From Bedellia somnulentella (lineage: Eukaryota > Arthropoda > Insecta > Lepidoptera > Bedelliidae): a stretch of DNA of 64,000 nucleotides. The translations under genes were made by a program, and so were the position numbers. Shown here piece after piece: positions 37,195 through 49,811 of this stretch (positions within the stretch are counted from its first letter, which is position 1; each line of letters begins with the position of its first letter). The stretch is taken from positions 7,472,873 through 7,536,872 of the forward strand of contig OY755173.1 in the NCBI GenBank assembly GCA_963576735.1. Reading direction: 5' to 3'. The notes under the pieces are model-generated. The model was not told where the DNA came from. It saw nothing but the letters and a program-made list of their open reading frames with translations, and made no database searches.

Positions 37195-37434
37195 TTATCT
37201 GTCTATTTGGTGAACAGACCGATAACGTTTTTTTAAAGCATTCTGTGGTTTTTGTCCATCAGTACAGTTTTTAGGCCTGCCCCCTATCACGTGAGTACAC
37301 TGTCTAAGCAAAACGTGGGTACCTTCTCTGGAAACTAGATGGCGCTTGCCATGTGAGTTCAGGAGTATTGGTACCTCTGCCAACCCCTTCGGGGATAAAC
37401 GGCGTGAACGTTTATGTTATGTTATGTTATGTTA
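37195..37434 (+). mobile_element. RTE-related 3' tail fragment with (ATGTT)n
   Basis: The segment ctctgccaacccc...cggggataaacggcgtgaacg aligns with the LINE end ctctgcctacccc...gggaattaacggcgtgagtg, and the element ends in about four ATGTT repeats. The 5' boundary is uncertain and no target duplication was recognised. It belongs to a different family from the intact LINE but shares the conserved tail. Confidence 0.6.
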
Positions 37435-38900
37435 CAGTTTTATTATCTTTATATAAGGCCAGCATTAGTGAGGCTACAAATCGGTTAATATATAGAATAG
37501 CATAGCAAAGAGTGTTATGGATTTAATAAAATTTAAATTAAGTTTCTTTTGGCTAAAACTATTAAGGCACTAGAAAAATAAAATTAAAATAGCACATGTG
37601 CCATTACATCAACTAAAATAATATTAAATTTCTAAAAGCATATCAAATGATGCACTCAAAGATAAACGCAGGGCCCATTAAAGGCCTCTTAGCGAATCCT
37701 CACCCTACCTACTCGCGTCTTTACACGTTATACCCTTAATTGCTTCCGTTCACCTTAAATTTTGAACAAAGGGGCAAGTCCTACTTTATATGATTTTGAC
37801 ATTGAAATATTACTACAGTAAATTAAATGGAAAAAGTTAATAAAAGGGAAAAATCTACGGTATTAGAATTATTTCATAACACAGCCTTGAATTTGCCTTG
37901 ATAGACAGGGTTAAATATTAATAAATCAATAATTTAATTATACAAATTCTCCGCACGATTTCAACTTTATAAAATTAGCATCTACAAAATTTAAAACCGA
38001 AATCTACAATCTCTCGACCATTTTTGATCAGAAGAAAAAATATTTTGAAATGAAGTTTCAAGCCATTATTTTTTAATCGCTTCAAATCTTCCAGATCATT
38101 AACGTACTTCCTAAGGCACCTAATACATAAGATGACACAGAATTCTTCTTTATAAAAAAACACGTTAGACTTTGATTATTTGTAAATGGCATTTGCATTC
38201 AAGATCTCTTAAGGCAATTCATGTGCGTGCGATATGCAACTTTTCATTGGTATTAAATTATATATTTAGGTAAGAAATTATCTCTTATTGTTCTTGTAAA
38301 GAAATAAACCACTTATATAATTGGTATCGCACATTAAAACATATTTAGTACACGAAACTTTCACCACAAAAGTGTAATCCACTAATAAAAAGGATTTTTT
38401 TGTCATCAGTATTGTAATTGGATAGATTCTAATATGTGAATATATATTTTCGTTAGTAGTCTATGATGATTTTTTGCTGGCTTAAGGCCTAAGGCCTAAA
38501 CATCCATAAGTAAAAAAAATAATTTGTAGTCCCAAAATTATTAACTCCATGCAAAATTCACAGAACTATAAGATGATTATCGTCTGATACCCTCTAGAAC
38601 GGTATTTTGTAGTTCGACATCTCATTAAAAAGATTATAATGCATTTAAATACGCACGAATATCATTTGCAGAGTAAAAATCTATTCAACCATAATAATAG
38701 GGTTTGCAAATGTCGTTTATGATGAAATGCACTCTCGCTTTCATCTTTTATGTGTCGCTTGTTTGATGGTTCTGTGCGTGACGTCATCGACCCCGGAATA
38801 CCACCTGTGACAGCCTCTTTGTGAATAATAATTCATATTAGTAACAGTAAATTTTAACAATATTCTGGAAACAAGTTTTGAAATGTTTTGCTAGCATATA

Positions 38901-38937
38901 TAGAGCTGTATAGTATTACATATACTATACAGCTCTA
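38901..38937. repeat. Perfect 16-bp inverted repeat (hairpin)
   Basis: TAGAGCTGTATAGTAT at 38901-38916 and its exact reverse complement at 38922-38937 are separated by five bases (tacat). An RNA would form a tight hairpin and DNA could extrude a small cruciform. The arms are short for a typical microRNA precursor, so a transposon end or palindrome is as likely. Confidence 0.85.
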
Positions 38938-39144
38938 GTTCATTTTGCCCTCGGACTATTGATTTTTTAAGTGATCCTTTTGTTATAAACTCTATCCCGA
39001 TCTCACCCAAGTTCAAAGCAGCTGAGGAAAATCAAGCAATTCATTATATTGGATTATAATCTCAGAAGAAATTGTTATAGATATTGACCATTGACACTAC
39101 GCTTTGGTAAAATAAGTAACATTAAAGTTACTACCCTCGTTCAG

Positions 39145-39192
39145 ACCACCGGAAAAGACAGGGTAGTGCAATTTTAAGCAGACGCTAAAATG
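39145..39192 (-). mobile_element. Decayed SINE-like head fragment
   Basis: The stretch ccaccggaa...gggtagtgcaattttaag...acgct resembles the reverse-complemented head at 11,417-11,455 with several substitutions. An old remnant. Confidence 0.45.
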
Positions 39193-39684
39193 ACACACCT
39201 AAAATACTCAAACTAATATGTAAAGTGATTTAAAGGAATTCAGACAAAAACGGTTGGATATATTTTTGCAACAAATTCTCATTTCAATAATAAAATCAAT
39301 ATTTGGTCAGTCCGTCAAATGACAAAAATTACACTGAATCCAAACTTTTCTCAACTTTTATGACAAACAAAATTTTACGAAATATAAATGGTTGAAGCCA
39401 TTTTTGTCTACAATCACATTTGATGGGTCGTTTAAGTAATGGTTTTTAAAAACAACATGACAGCGCTCGATGATTTATTTGAAAATTTTCACGCAGTATT
39501 TATATTGAATATTTTTGCAATGTTTTTTTTATTTGGAGTTGCAAGTCACAAAATGACCAATAGGTGGTAGTACTAAACCACTCTAAAGGGTAGTTTAGGA
39601 ATGCAGAATCAAAGACTGTCCTTCAATACTATGCTATTTTTAGTATTAGAAAAGGACAAATAGTCATTGGTTTGCCATTACTTA

Positions 39685-39738
39685 CCTCCGTGGTCTTGCG
39701 GTAGTGCGTTTGGCTCACGATCCAGAGGCCTCGGGTTT
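39685..39738 (+). mobile_element. tRNA-like head of a SINE (fragment)
   Basis: cctccgtggtcttgcggtag through cagaggcctcgggttt looks like a tRNA 5' half with an A-box-like segment and a degraded B box (gggtttattt). The T arm and acceptor end are lost, so it is not a working tRNA gene; a tRNA-derived SINE remnant is more likely. Confidence 0.4.
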
Positions 39739-42700
39739 ATTTACGTAAGGTATATTCTATAATTCAATTGATAAGATTTAACCCGATTTGGTAGGATTCC
39801 ATTTATTTTATTTGACAATATTTGTTACTCCTAAAATACTAATCCATTCAGAACGAATAAGTGAAAAGCAAACAGTTCCAAAGTACATCATACGCTTACT
39901 ATGTGAGTTCAACTACAAAGTAAACAAGATTCGCAATCAAATTTATTTAAAGCAGGCGAACTCTCTTAAATCCGCACTTGAAAATATATCACTGTGGAGA
40001 TCGTAACAATATTTCTTTCAAGCAATTACATAGAAAGTGCAACGGAATGCGAATACATACATATTGTTAACATTTTTCTTCGCAATCGCTTACAAGAGGC
40101 TAACAAATTGTTTTCGCCAAAGAGGAGCACAAAAGTAGGCGCATTTGAAACTGCCACTTAAATCTTGGATTTCCCAAACGTTATTTCTCTTTATGTCTTA
40201 ACCGGGTGCGTCGAGGACACCCATGTCTTTAACGCCACATTAAAGGTGCCGTCAAAGACATAGAGGTTCAATGTTTTCAGAAACTTCGTTTAAGAAATCC
40301 TGTCTGCATGACAGGATAAAGTTTAGTTTCAATAATATAAGACTGATGTCTTATGAATTTAACTAGTGAACTAGAGTATATATTTTTCTACACAGGTAGT
40401 ATTTATATATCTCATATCCCATAGCAAGATATTTACTGTAAATATCTGATCAAATATAGAAAGGTTTTTTTCATTTAAATATCATGTGCATACTTACCTG
40501 GTATAAACTGTGATCACCTCTTAATAAGTGCTCAGTCATACAATATGTTCCTCTAAAATAATTTCTTTATTTATCGTTTACTCGACGCGATCCTATGCGC
40601 GTGTAGGATACGTTCATTTAAATACTAAAGCCGGGCATTTTACGAAGGGTCCTGTCACTCAGTCTCTAGATACTTTCAATCGTTACGTCCATCCATCGGC
40701 TATCTATTTTGTGCGCGAGGGCCCTCCATTGTGCGAGCAGACGAATAATCAATCACGCATCTCTTCTGTCGTGATTACCATAAACTTTCCGTTTCGCCAA
40801 AACCCGGGAGCTCTCGATTCTTCTAAGCTTTATCGATTTGTCCGAGGAATGTTGCGCCTACAATATATCAAACGCTTTTTATTCGATAGCCATTTCTAAC
40901 TGAAACCTTAGCGTCTAATCGAACTAAGAAAAAAGTTGATATCTTTACTACATTATTTTGATAAATGCATTGAACTATGTATTACAATAATTCTGCATTA
41001 ATTACCACTATCAAATTTAACTTGATCACGTCATAGCGGTATAAAACTTTGTCATACATTCGAGTGTTGTATCATATGCAATATTAAACATTTATGGTTT
41101 GTTACATTATTGAGTAGGCTGAAGCAGAACAAACATTTTGTTATTCGAAGTTGATTTTGTGCGTGATCGGTTACAATTAATATTTCATTCGGGTATTAAA
41201 CGCGTTGAACAATAAACAATATTTGATCGTTTGGTAAATTTCGTCCAGAAAGTATATTATAGAAAAATTCTCGATGGAACAGTGGATTAATAAGCAACCA
41301 GCAGTTGTTTCAAGTTATCTCTGCAAAGTTTTATTTGCCTCGGTGTTTGAAAAGTAAGATATAAAAAAAGTAGTTGGTGAGTGTACAAATTTAAGACTTT
41401 TTTAAATGGCTAAGTATTGTATGTCCAGCTACAAACTACTTTTCGAAACACGCAATAAAGTAGTACCGAGGTTATAACAAATTTAGTTCGTAAAAAGCTA
41501 ATCATAGCTCAACAGGCCTTTCCTGTTGCTAACGATTCTGAGTTAAAATTATACATTAAAGAAAGTTAGTAATTAATCACCGTCGTCCCTGAGATACGAT
41601 CACAACGCTCTCGCTGTGAATATTGGCGACATTTCCCTCTCGTAAGTACAAATACAAAAACCAACAAATTATTCAATCGACGTAAAGTATTGCAGTCGTG
41701 CGCGTAATTGAATCGGCACTTGCGTACAAAGACAATAAAGTAGTGAGTACGGGGCGCGAGCGTCATCAATAAGGGCCATACGTTAAGGCGGGCCGGTTCA
41801 TTACAGACGAAGTGGTGCGGGCGTTATTACAGCCGAGTTAGAGGAGCGGCGGCGAGGCGACACTCGAGCGACAATAAATAGCAGCCGACCGCCTAGGAGC
41901 CGCCCTGCTTTGTTTCTTGCGCGAATTTCATTTACATTAGAGGTGCTGAACCAAGTCTCCTCCCGAGAGTCATATGAAACTGGCGTACAGATTCATGGAA
42001 AACAAGTTACGAGCGGCGAGACCGCGCGTGCCGCAGACCTTAATCTAGTCTTGGTACTTGCCACTACCCCCCGCCCTTCTCCCCGCGACGACTCCGCACT
42101 CGCCCGCTTTCTCTCAACCTACTTAATTACTCCTAATTGGTACAACTTATACGTGCGTCGTAAACTTTCTCCTAAGCTGTTATTAATTCAGAAAATCACC
42201 TGGTTTTGTCTGAGATTTTGATTAAGTTGGTTTGCCGTATGGTAATGTCACACACTGGGTGCGGGAGAATATTTAAATGATTTCCTTAACGTTGATTTAA
42301 AGAAATAAAGAATTTCAAAAAAGTTGCAATAGAAAATACTGAAAGTACTGTAATTTCGTTCTGAACACAGTATTCACAAGAAGATTTAAAAGAATTTCCA
42401 ATGTGCGCAGTGAATTCGAGTTAATATTTCAATTGGGCAAACGAGGTGGTCGCCCCCGCTGTCCTGCTGCAGCCATCTTTTTTCCGAGTGTCCGTTTTAA
42501 TCGTATTCCGAATTAGTAAAGCAACGAGTGCACTGTAATGTAAAGATACTTGAATCTATTCGGAGAAATGCCAATATTGTAATAACAAATGAATTTCAAA
42601 AGTAAGTTTTACCTTAAAAAATTATAACTTTAATAAATTATTTTTTCTAAAACCTTCCACCATTCAACTTGTAGTTTGTAACCACGGCGGAAATTCAAAA

Positions 42701-45700
42701 AAAGCCTAACTAGGCTTTTGTAGTCCAATGCTTCTTAGAGGCTTTGGAAGAGGAGGCATAATGGTGTAAAACAACCGATGGTGGTTGATAATACGACGCC
42801 AGAATACATGGCGAAAATTTAGGAAACGTTATTTATATATTTTGTTTTGTTTAATGACTGCCAAGTTTTGCTTATCTTTCAAATAATTTCATTGGCAATC
42901 AAATATGCAAAATAGTCTCAAAAAAAACTCAAAATCTAAAAGTCATAATTTGGTTACCAAACATTTTCGTTCAATATGAAACAACGGAGTAAAATGATGG
43001 CAAGGTACACTTACAATGGATCGACTGTACATTATCGGCTGAAGACGTACTATGAATAGTGCAGCTTTAATATTTAATAGCTAACAAGCATTTGTATGAC
43101 GTTGAATTGCCACTCCACCCATGTTCCACTGTAATTTGAAATTCAATATTAATACTATGTGAATATGTTGGTTGTCTTCAGCAAGTTTGTTTTAAACTTC
43201 AAGCTGTTGGAAATACATGTTCAATGACATTTTGTGTCATTATTATAAATTTACCTGCAATTTACTGCCGTTGCGGTCATTAACCAACTAAGTCATTTTC
43301 ATTTAAAAATCATGTATATTACTTGATGATTTTAAAGTTGTTTACTTTTTTGAACACTTATTATTATTGAATTAAAAAACCTCGGCATGATAAAAAGTGT
43401 GTAATCGAACAAAGACTTGTGCATAATAAAAACACTCTTCGTAATACGAAACAAAAAGTCTCAGCTCAAAAATATGTTAAGAAATAAAATGAAGCTTTTT
43501 TGGAGGTTTAATGGAGCATTTTACTGCAGCATTTTTATCAGCGGATGAGCATTCGGCAAACGCTTACCTCGCCCGAAGGCCGGAGGTTCCCACGCCCCCG
43601 CCCCACTTCCGCTTAGTGGCAATCAGGACGCGGCGAAGGCGACGTTGCGACACGAAGCTCTGTCAATACGAGGCCGAGGTTTCCCTGATAAACTTATCTT
43701 ACACCCGCGACACTCACCCCTTTTTACTCCTACATTGTCTACGAGTCTATTTGCACATGTTTCGTCTGCTCAACCAAAACATACACCTACACATAAATAC
43801 GTTTCATACTCCTTTGCTCGATGTTTCATAAACTAGCAAATAACATGCAATATGCATCACTTCTCAACATATTTCAAAACTATATTTGATGTTTCAACGT
43901 AGAATAATTTGTGTACACTCAAAAAGATTCCGGTTTCTTTATTTTATCCTGGTATAAAAGTTGTCTATTTGGCCGCATGCCCGCAATTGTCCGACGCAGG
44001 AATTTTAAAGGAAACAGAAATTTCTGTGGTAAGAAACAAACGCAAAATCTTATAAAATGCAGTTAGCGTCAACATACACAAGAGTTCCAAGTGCACTACT
44101 TCATATATATACGTCGCAAGCCGTTTATAAGTAGACAGGAAAAACTTGAGAAAGTATGCTTTTCCTTCAAAAAAGGACTCATTTAAAGTTTTTTGATATT
44201 ATACAATATTGCTATAGCGCAAATCTTGTCAGGCCAACCTGCCGTTTCTTCATTTGCTATTATGACTCATCGGTTCCAGCAATACTCGGCCAATATACGC
44301 ATTAATAAAATCCTACTAGGGTCTGGCTCTACTTAAATACACCCAAGGGCTTTTAGAGCTCCCAATACGCTTTCCGGTCTACGAGTATTTTATTTTTCCT
44401 TTTTTGTTTCGCCTCTTTTTATGTGCTCCAAATGGTTCGTAAAGGTGAATTAAAAAAACATCAACCAGCCAATTGCTTGGGCTCGTGTAAACGTTCCGAA
44501 AAAGACGAATGATTGCGTAATCTTCACGGAACGCGTAAGTACAGTACGCAATGAAATGTACCACTTGTCTCGATCTCATATCTTTCCTATCTGAAATTTA
44601 TTTCATATAAAACAAAAAGAATACGTCAAAATCTGGTCCCCTAAAGGCGTAAAAAATCAATGACATATATATTTATGCTTAAAAGCTTTTTGTTCAAACT
44701 GATCAAGCGTTAATATAATGGTTGCTCCTGGTTTCACATTAATTCATCTCCACGTATGTAAACTCCTTAAACAAAGACAGGCGGTGTTTTGCGATGAAAC
44801 AATTAAATTCCACACGCTAATTTCATTAGGTAAGGCGTTGATGTTTTACGCGCGAAGGGTTTTACGTCTGCCAACGAATACATGCGTTAATCGTTTGGCT
44901 AAACCGCGAATTTTTGCATAAAATTAAGCCTGCTCGACGGAAACGAAGTTGATTTGAGTCAGATCGATATATTGCCAACTCGAGCACGACGGGCGGGGGC
45001 TAAATACAATTTACCTTTGTTATTTTTCGTGTCATTAAACTGCGTTGCGATCACGAACGCTCGATCGGTATTCGGAACTCCGATGAGAATTGTTTGTGAG
45101 CTTTTGTTTCTCGCTCGAGTCGGTGCGACGACGCGACATCAATTAAACGTCGGGAAGGGAGAATGAGTTTCTGCGATTGCGAACCCCACCAAATCAACCT
45201 GCGCGAAATTATACTCCATTTTTCTGATTACCATTTAAATGTTATAGACAGTACTACTTTCTTCGTTTAATTTTAGAATTTCGTAATGATAAAAAGCCCA
45301 GACTACTCTATTATTTACATCAGAAAGATAATTTATCAACGTTTTACCTTAGACACCTGTTAGGCTTGTTTTGTTTATCTACATCATTGATTTCACTGCG
45401 TGTTGGTTGCCAAATGGATGAGGCTTGAAGTACAACGTGAAGCGACGTATCATTTGTAAGGCTTTATCGGACTCGAACTATAGACACTACCATTTTTTAT
45501 GTCCCTGATGTCTAATGGGTGATTTTATTTACTAAACCAAAAGTCTTTTTTGTATTTGTTTAGTTAAACAGTATTTTTCATTAATTCCCTCGCATTCACA
45601 GTGCAATTTTGTGTAACACTAAAGAACAAAATGATACAAAGATGACATTTCTCATCTCTTAACATCAAAGTTTCAAAGCAGCGTATGCTTTATATTCGTA

Positions 45701-45980
45701 TGCTACACAAAACTTTTGGTCTAGAAATAGTAGACTTCATAATTAAAACGTCACCCTAAGAATACGTTTGCACGCATAAAACGGAGTAAAAAGCAGTCGT
45801 AAAGTTTGAGTATACTAGAAGATGCGGTGCTGGGCCGGCGGCAGCGAGCGTTAATGCAAAAGCACGTAGTTCAGTGAGAGATCAGAGCGGAAAGTTTAGC
45901 AAAGTGCATAGAGCGGACGCGGACCGCAAAGCCTTCATTTGTCGGCTTCTGACAAGCGCGTGACAAATGTGGGCTCGCGA

Positions 45981-46004
45981 GGCGGCGGCGGCGGCGGCGG
46001 CGGC
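45981..46004 (+). repeat. (GGC)8 microsatellite
   Basis: Eight perfect GGC triplets inside a GC-rich island about 0.9 kb before the 46,906 exon. The reverse strand reads as polyalanine by chance. Confidence 0.95.
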
Positions 46005-46905
46005 AAAGCAAGTCAGGACTTGCCGATTATGCAGCGTCATGAAAAATATACACTGAACTTTGCTTTTCTTAGGTATACAATGTTGTTGCTTCATGTTTAG
46101 TTTTCATCAGGTTTTTGGGAGTTAGTTTCTACTATCAACAAATTGATAGTAAGTTATTTGGTAACAGTTGTAAATGTTTTTATGGGAATATCCTTTCAAA
46201 ATTTGTTAAAAAAGAAAAGCAACATCTAAAAATAACTTTAAAGAGATGATATAAGTATAAAATGATTATTTTCTTATATTTCCTGTAAAGTATACGATTT
46301 GTATTTTCAAAACAATTATTTACCACCTACCAAATCTATAAATAACTATCAAATAACTATTTCAATAAAACGAAAAATTAAATGATTTAAAAAGTGTTAT
46401 GTACAATTTTATCAAAGATATATTTTTTTAAGGCGTTGCAACTAAACCTTCAGCAAGAAAAAACATTCTGTGAATTTATAGTACTACTTAAACACGGTCA
46501 ATAAATTTAAGGCATCTGATACAGAGTTTTAAGAAGCAACAATTGCTGTTATCTTCACCACTTAATAAAATAAATCAAGCAAAAAGGGATCATAATATTT
46601 CTAAACAATTCCTTAAGACCTTGTATACCGTTGTTCTTCTGTATAATAAGTATTTGATGATAAGCTCCTCGAGTTTATAAAACAAATTAAAATTCAATTT
46701 GTGATTCGAGCCATGAAGCATAACGGATGTCGACTGCCTGCGTTCCCTACTTCTATAATTTCGGGACTCGTCGAACCTTGCCCGAGTCAAAATTCATTTT
46801 GAGGATTCACGGCTCTTAATAACAATACAATTTCATTTCGATGTTCATTTGGACTCGCGTAACGAGTTGTTTCCAAATCTCTAAATGCGATTTGCTTCTT
46901 TTCAG

Positions 46906-46990
46906 GTGGAATGTAAAAAGGCACAACCGAAAGAAGTGATGTTACCGGCGAACTTGGCGAAGACGAGGGCCGCCGGTCGCGGCGCGTACG
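46906..46990 (+). CDS. Rbp6 exon: RRM2 end and conserved linker
   Basis: The acceptor tgcttcttttcag precedes GTGGAATGT, and the exon ends TAC G|gtgagt. It is 85 nt, entering in phase 0 and leaving in phase 1. It encodes VECKKAQPKEVMLPANLAKT followed by RAAGRGAY. VECKKAQPKEVM is the signature that closes RRM2 in Musashi-type proteins, and the LPANLAKTRAAGR linker is the reason for choosing Rbp6 over the paralogue musashi. Reading past the donor runs into the assembly gap, so the longer open frame there is an artefact. Confidence 0.97.
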
Positions 46991-47028
46991 GTGAGTTTGT
47001 AGGATCGTCCGCGGGGAGCGCGGGGGTG

Positions 47029-47228
47029 NNNNNNNNNNNNNNNNNNNNNNNNNNNNNNNNNNNNNNNNNNNNNNNNNNNNNNNNNNNNNNNNNNNNNNNN
47101 NNNNNNNNNNNNNNNNNNNNNNNNNNNNNNNNNNNNNNNNNNNNNNNNNNNNNNNNNNNNNNNNNNNNNNNNNNNNNNNNNNNNNNNNNNNNNNNNNNNN
47201 NNNNNNNNNNNNNNNNNNNNNNNNNNNN
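47029..47228. other. Assembly gap (200 N)
   Basis: Exactly 200 undetermined bases, most likely a placeholder of unknown true size. It begins 38 bp after the exon donor, within GC-rich sequence that may have failed to assemble. Confidence 1.
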
Positions 47229-48539
47229 GCTATCCCATTACCGTACTTTGTACGAAATAATTTAAAAACATTATTTTCCTAAACATTCCTAAATATCTCC
47301 TTCCAACGTCTGTCATATTCTTAACACGAATCAAAGCAATTGATAATATCGAAAGTGTCTTATTTTCATTACTTCTCGCTAGGAGAGCAGCTAGATAGAG
47401 GATTTTGAATTATGTATTTTCAAATATTAGCGACATAGGTTCTCAGATTTTTATAAAAATGTAGAACAAACGACAAAACAATTTGGTATACAACTAGGGT
47501 TCAATAGTTCACATATTTTTATAAAAGGTAGCGGTCGCTTTGATATTTCCAGAACTAGATAGGTAGTCACAAAAAAGAGGAGAAACATATTCATTTTGAT
47601 GATAGTGCTGCTATTTTTGCGAGTGTAGTCCAACCATTGTTGCCATTGCCACAAATAAAACTCAGTCCATCCAGAAAAACTACGATTACTTAGCGTGAAT
47701 TAGTTTGCAATCTACGCGATTTGTTAAGAATATTATAATAGCTTTTCTACTTCAAATAGCTTAATTATTCCAATGTCAGCTTACCAAATATTATCATAAA
47801 TGGAACCAAAGAGGTATTATCAGTGATTGTACTTACAATTTTTTAGAATGTGGAAGTAATTAGATTTTCATTACACAACTTTAAGAGTAAGAAATGTACG
47901 CGCTATTAATATAGTTTTAAAGCTATTCATGTGTTTAATTAGACTTAATATACTCTGATTGTGCCATATTAATAATATAAATTGAATTTTTGAATGGTTC
48001 TTAGTTATTTGTTTAGATTTTTTCTACACTTTATGTTTAACTTTTGTTTTTAAAATTTTAAATCACTACAATTGTATACATTTGTAGATCTCAAAAATAT
48101 AGAAGATAGTATGTTTGTGTAACATTTAGTCTAATTTTAATAGATATTAGAATAATAAATATCATGTGTTACAATAATTGAATCTGTCTGTCTATTTAAC
48201 ATGTTTAGTACTAGACTAACAAGAACTTAGATTAGTAATAACAGTGTTAGCGTGACTGTAACTCAGTAATTAATGTAGTTATTTTATCTCAGCTAACATC
48301 CCCGGCACAAAGTTATGCCATCACTAAATTGACACTACATTTGGTGGCAAGTCCGTTTGAGTGATTATAGTTAAATATGTAAAGTAGTATTTATATTCCT
48401 AACTTCACTATTCACTATAAGCTCAAATTTCTCGCCAAGCAAAATAGTGTCTCAAGGCACATATATTCAATTAATCTAAAACATAGATGATAATAATGTA
48501 AGAATCGATCGATTTATGTAAATGTTTTTACATTTCTAG
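47229..48539. other. Rbp6 intron
   Basis: AT-rich intron remainder after the gap; nothing else recognised. Confidence 0.7.
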
Positions 48540-48572
48540 ATTTCATGTGGTCATTGGGTGCTCTTCCTGACG
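48540..48572 (+). CDS. Rbp6 33-nt microexon
   Basis: The acceptor acatttctag precedes ATTTCATGTGG and the donor is GACG|gtaagt. It is 33 nt, phase 1 in and phase 1 out. Joined to the G of the previous exon it encodes DFMWSLGALPD followed by the first base of the next Gly. Its length is a multiple of three, so it could be skipped without changing frame, joining ...GAY directly to GFPAAYAAYAAG. It bridges the linker to the Ala/Tyr-rich segment. Very small exons depend strongly on intronic enhancers, so regulated, perhaps neural, inclusion is plausible. Confidence 0.93.
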
Positions 48573-49605
48573 GTAAGTCTTATTTAGATTATGTTTTGAA
48601 AAGTCACAATCATTTCTAATACTTCTACACCCATCTTTTGCCACTCATCTACAAATTTTGCATTTAGGACATTGACCGACTGAGCTACTTATGTTGTAAC
48701 AAAAATATTAGTGTACGATATTGACGTCCTATGTCGAAGTGTAATTTGGGCGTTATTACATTTATCAGGTTATGGATTGTGTGAGATGCGTCCTTTGCAC
48801 AGCCGCTCGTCCTTGCGTGATGGATAGCCCTGGCCTGGCGGATACACTATTTTGATTGGCAATAATTTGATAGCATATCGGCTGCCATTATAATTTCACT
48901 CACCACTTTACCCCGTAGATATATCATATTGGGCGATTTCAATTAGTATATTTTTTATATTTTCAAAACATTAGGGTTAATTGGCACACTGATGAAGCAA
49001 ATGCAAATAAAGCACAGCCCATAAGTATGCTTATTTGCCGCAATATGCATCGTATTCAACAAGAGTATTTGTGTGGTGAATGTGCTCGTATTAGAATGCA
49101 TTAGAGTTAGTAAATATCTGCAGTAGTGGTCGCGATTTAATAAAGCCGTTGTCGTCGGTCCACTTACGCTGTGCTACATCAAGTGTTTACAAAATATCAT
49201 CTTCTGGACAATGTCCAAGGCGGTGTCGCTTGGCGTGTGTCTACACTGCGCACCTAACTTTTGTACTAGACAACTCTATTTTAGAATTAGGACGAGACAC
49301 GTTCGATAGATTTTAGATCAACGTATTTTATTACATTTTAGCTTGTTATATAGATATTAAATTTGCCGTATTTGTAGAATAGTAAACTACACCAGAATGA
49401 TAATAATTGGTTTTGAAATTATTTAAATCGAGGGAAACTTTACTTTGCAGATATAATGTTAGGTCAAAAATTTACACTTTTAATCATAAGAATATCAAGC
49501 CTTAAAGCCTTCACGTCCCTGAATTCCACTAAAGCATGCATTTTTTACAGCAAGGTGGAGCATTGATTAATAATATCAAGTAACATGATATTGTCTGTTG
49601 CACAG
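48573..49605. other. Rbp6 intron
   Basis: Intron sequence. A tRNA-like stretch on the minus strand near 48,650-48,705 (agtagctcagtcggtcaatg when reversed) looks like an old degraded tRNA-derived remnant. Confidence 0.5.
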
Positions 49606-49686
49606 GTTTCCCCGCAGCTTACGCCGCATACGCGGCAGGTCGGAGCTATTCGGGCTATCCTAGCTTCGGGTTGCCTTACCCCGCAG
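49606..49686 (+). CDS. Rbp6 exon: Ala/Tyr-rich segment
   Basis: The acceptor ttgcacag precedes GTTTCCCCGCAG, and the exon can end at CCCGCAG|gtaata. It is 81 nt, phase 1-1, and encodes GFPAAYAAYAAGRSYSGYPS followed by FGLPYPA. This low-complexity aromatic/Ala segment is a conserved part of Musashi/Rbp6 proteins after the RRMs. The donor gtaata is weaker than the gtgagt and gtaagt donors of the other exons, which fits with the in-frame read-through described in the next entry. Confidence 0.96.
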
Positions 49687-49811
49687 GTAATACGCTGGCG
49701 AGCTTGCACCACCAACTGTCCGGCAACTACCACCACCACTTGGCGACACTGCTGCCGTACCACCCGCTCGAGCTGAGCGGCGTGTATAACGTGCACGCCA
49801 TGCATCTGTGA
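49687..49811 (+). CDS. Rbp6 alternative end by read-through of the exon donor
   Basis: If the weak donor at 49,687 is not used, the frame continues for 41 codons after PYPAG: NTLASLHHQLSGNYHHHLAT, then LLPYHPLELSGVYNVHAMHL and TGA at 49809-49811. The third codon positions are strongly G/C, unlike the AT-rich introns, and the peptide is rich in His/Tyr/Leu. This looks like real coding sequence and would give a short isoform without the conserved Musashi tail. An AATAAA lies at 51,469-51,474; no nearer one was noticed. Protein-level conservation in other insects would settle it. Confidence 0.7.

Larger units (their letters stand above)
37435..46905. other. Large Rbp6 intron remainder with GC-rich islands
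   Basis: The background is AT-rich. Distinct CpG-containing islands lie at about 40,580-40,900, 41,570-42,130, 43,540-43,800, 44,940-45,180 and 45,820-46,030. None has a convincing exon. They may be conserved regulatory elements or internal promoters; this is inference. Smaller items (hairpin, retroposon traces, GGC repeat) are listed separately. Confidence 0.45.

Noticed and set aside
39685..39738. Functional tRNA gene
   Set aside because: The B box is degraded and the T arm and acceptor stem are missing, so it was kept only as a SINE-like remnant.
43511..43836. Overlapping 106- and 63-aa open frames in a GC-rich island
   Set aside because: No domain, no splice pattern and a simple composition effect of the island.
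46885..47265. 126-aa open frame running through the gap
   Set aside because: It is the 46,906 exon extended past its donor through the N run; the extension is not real.
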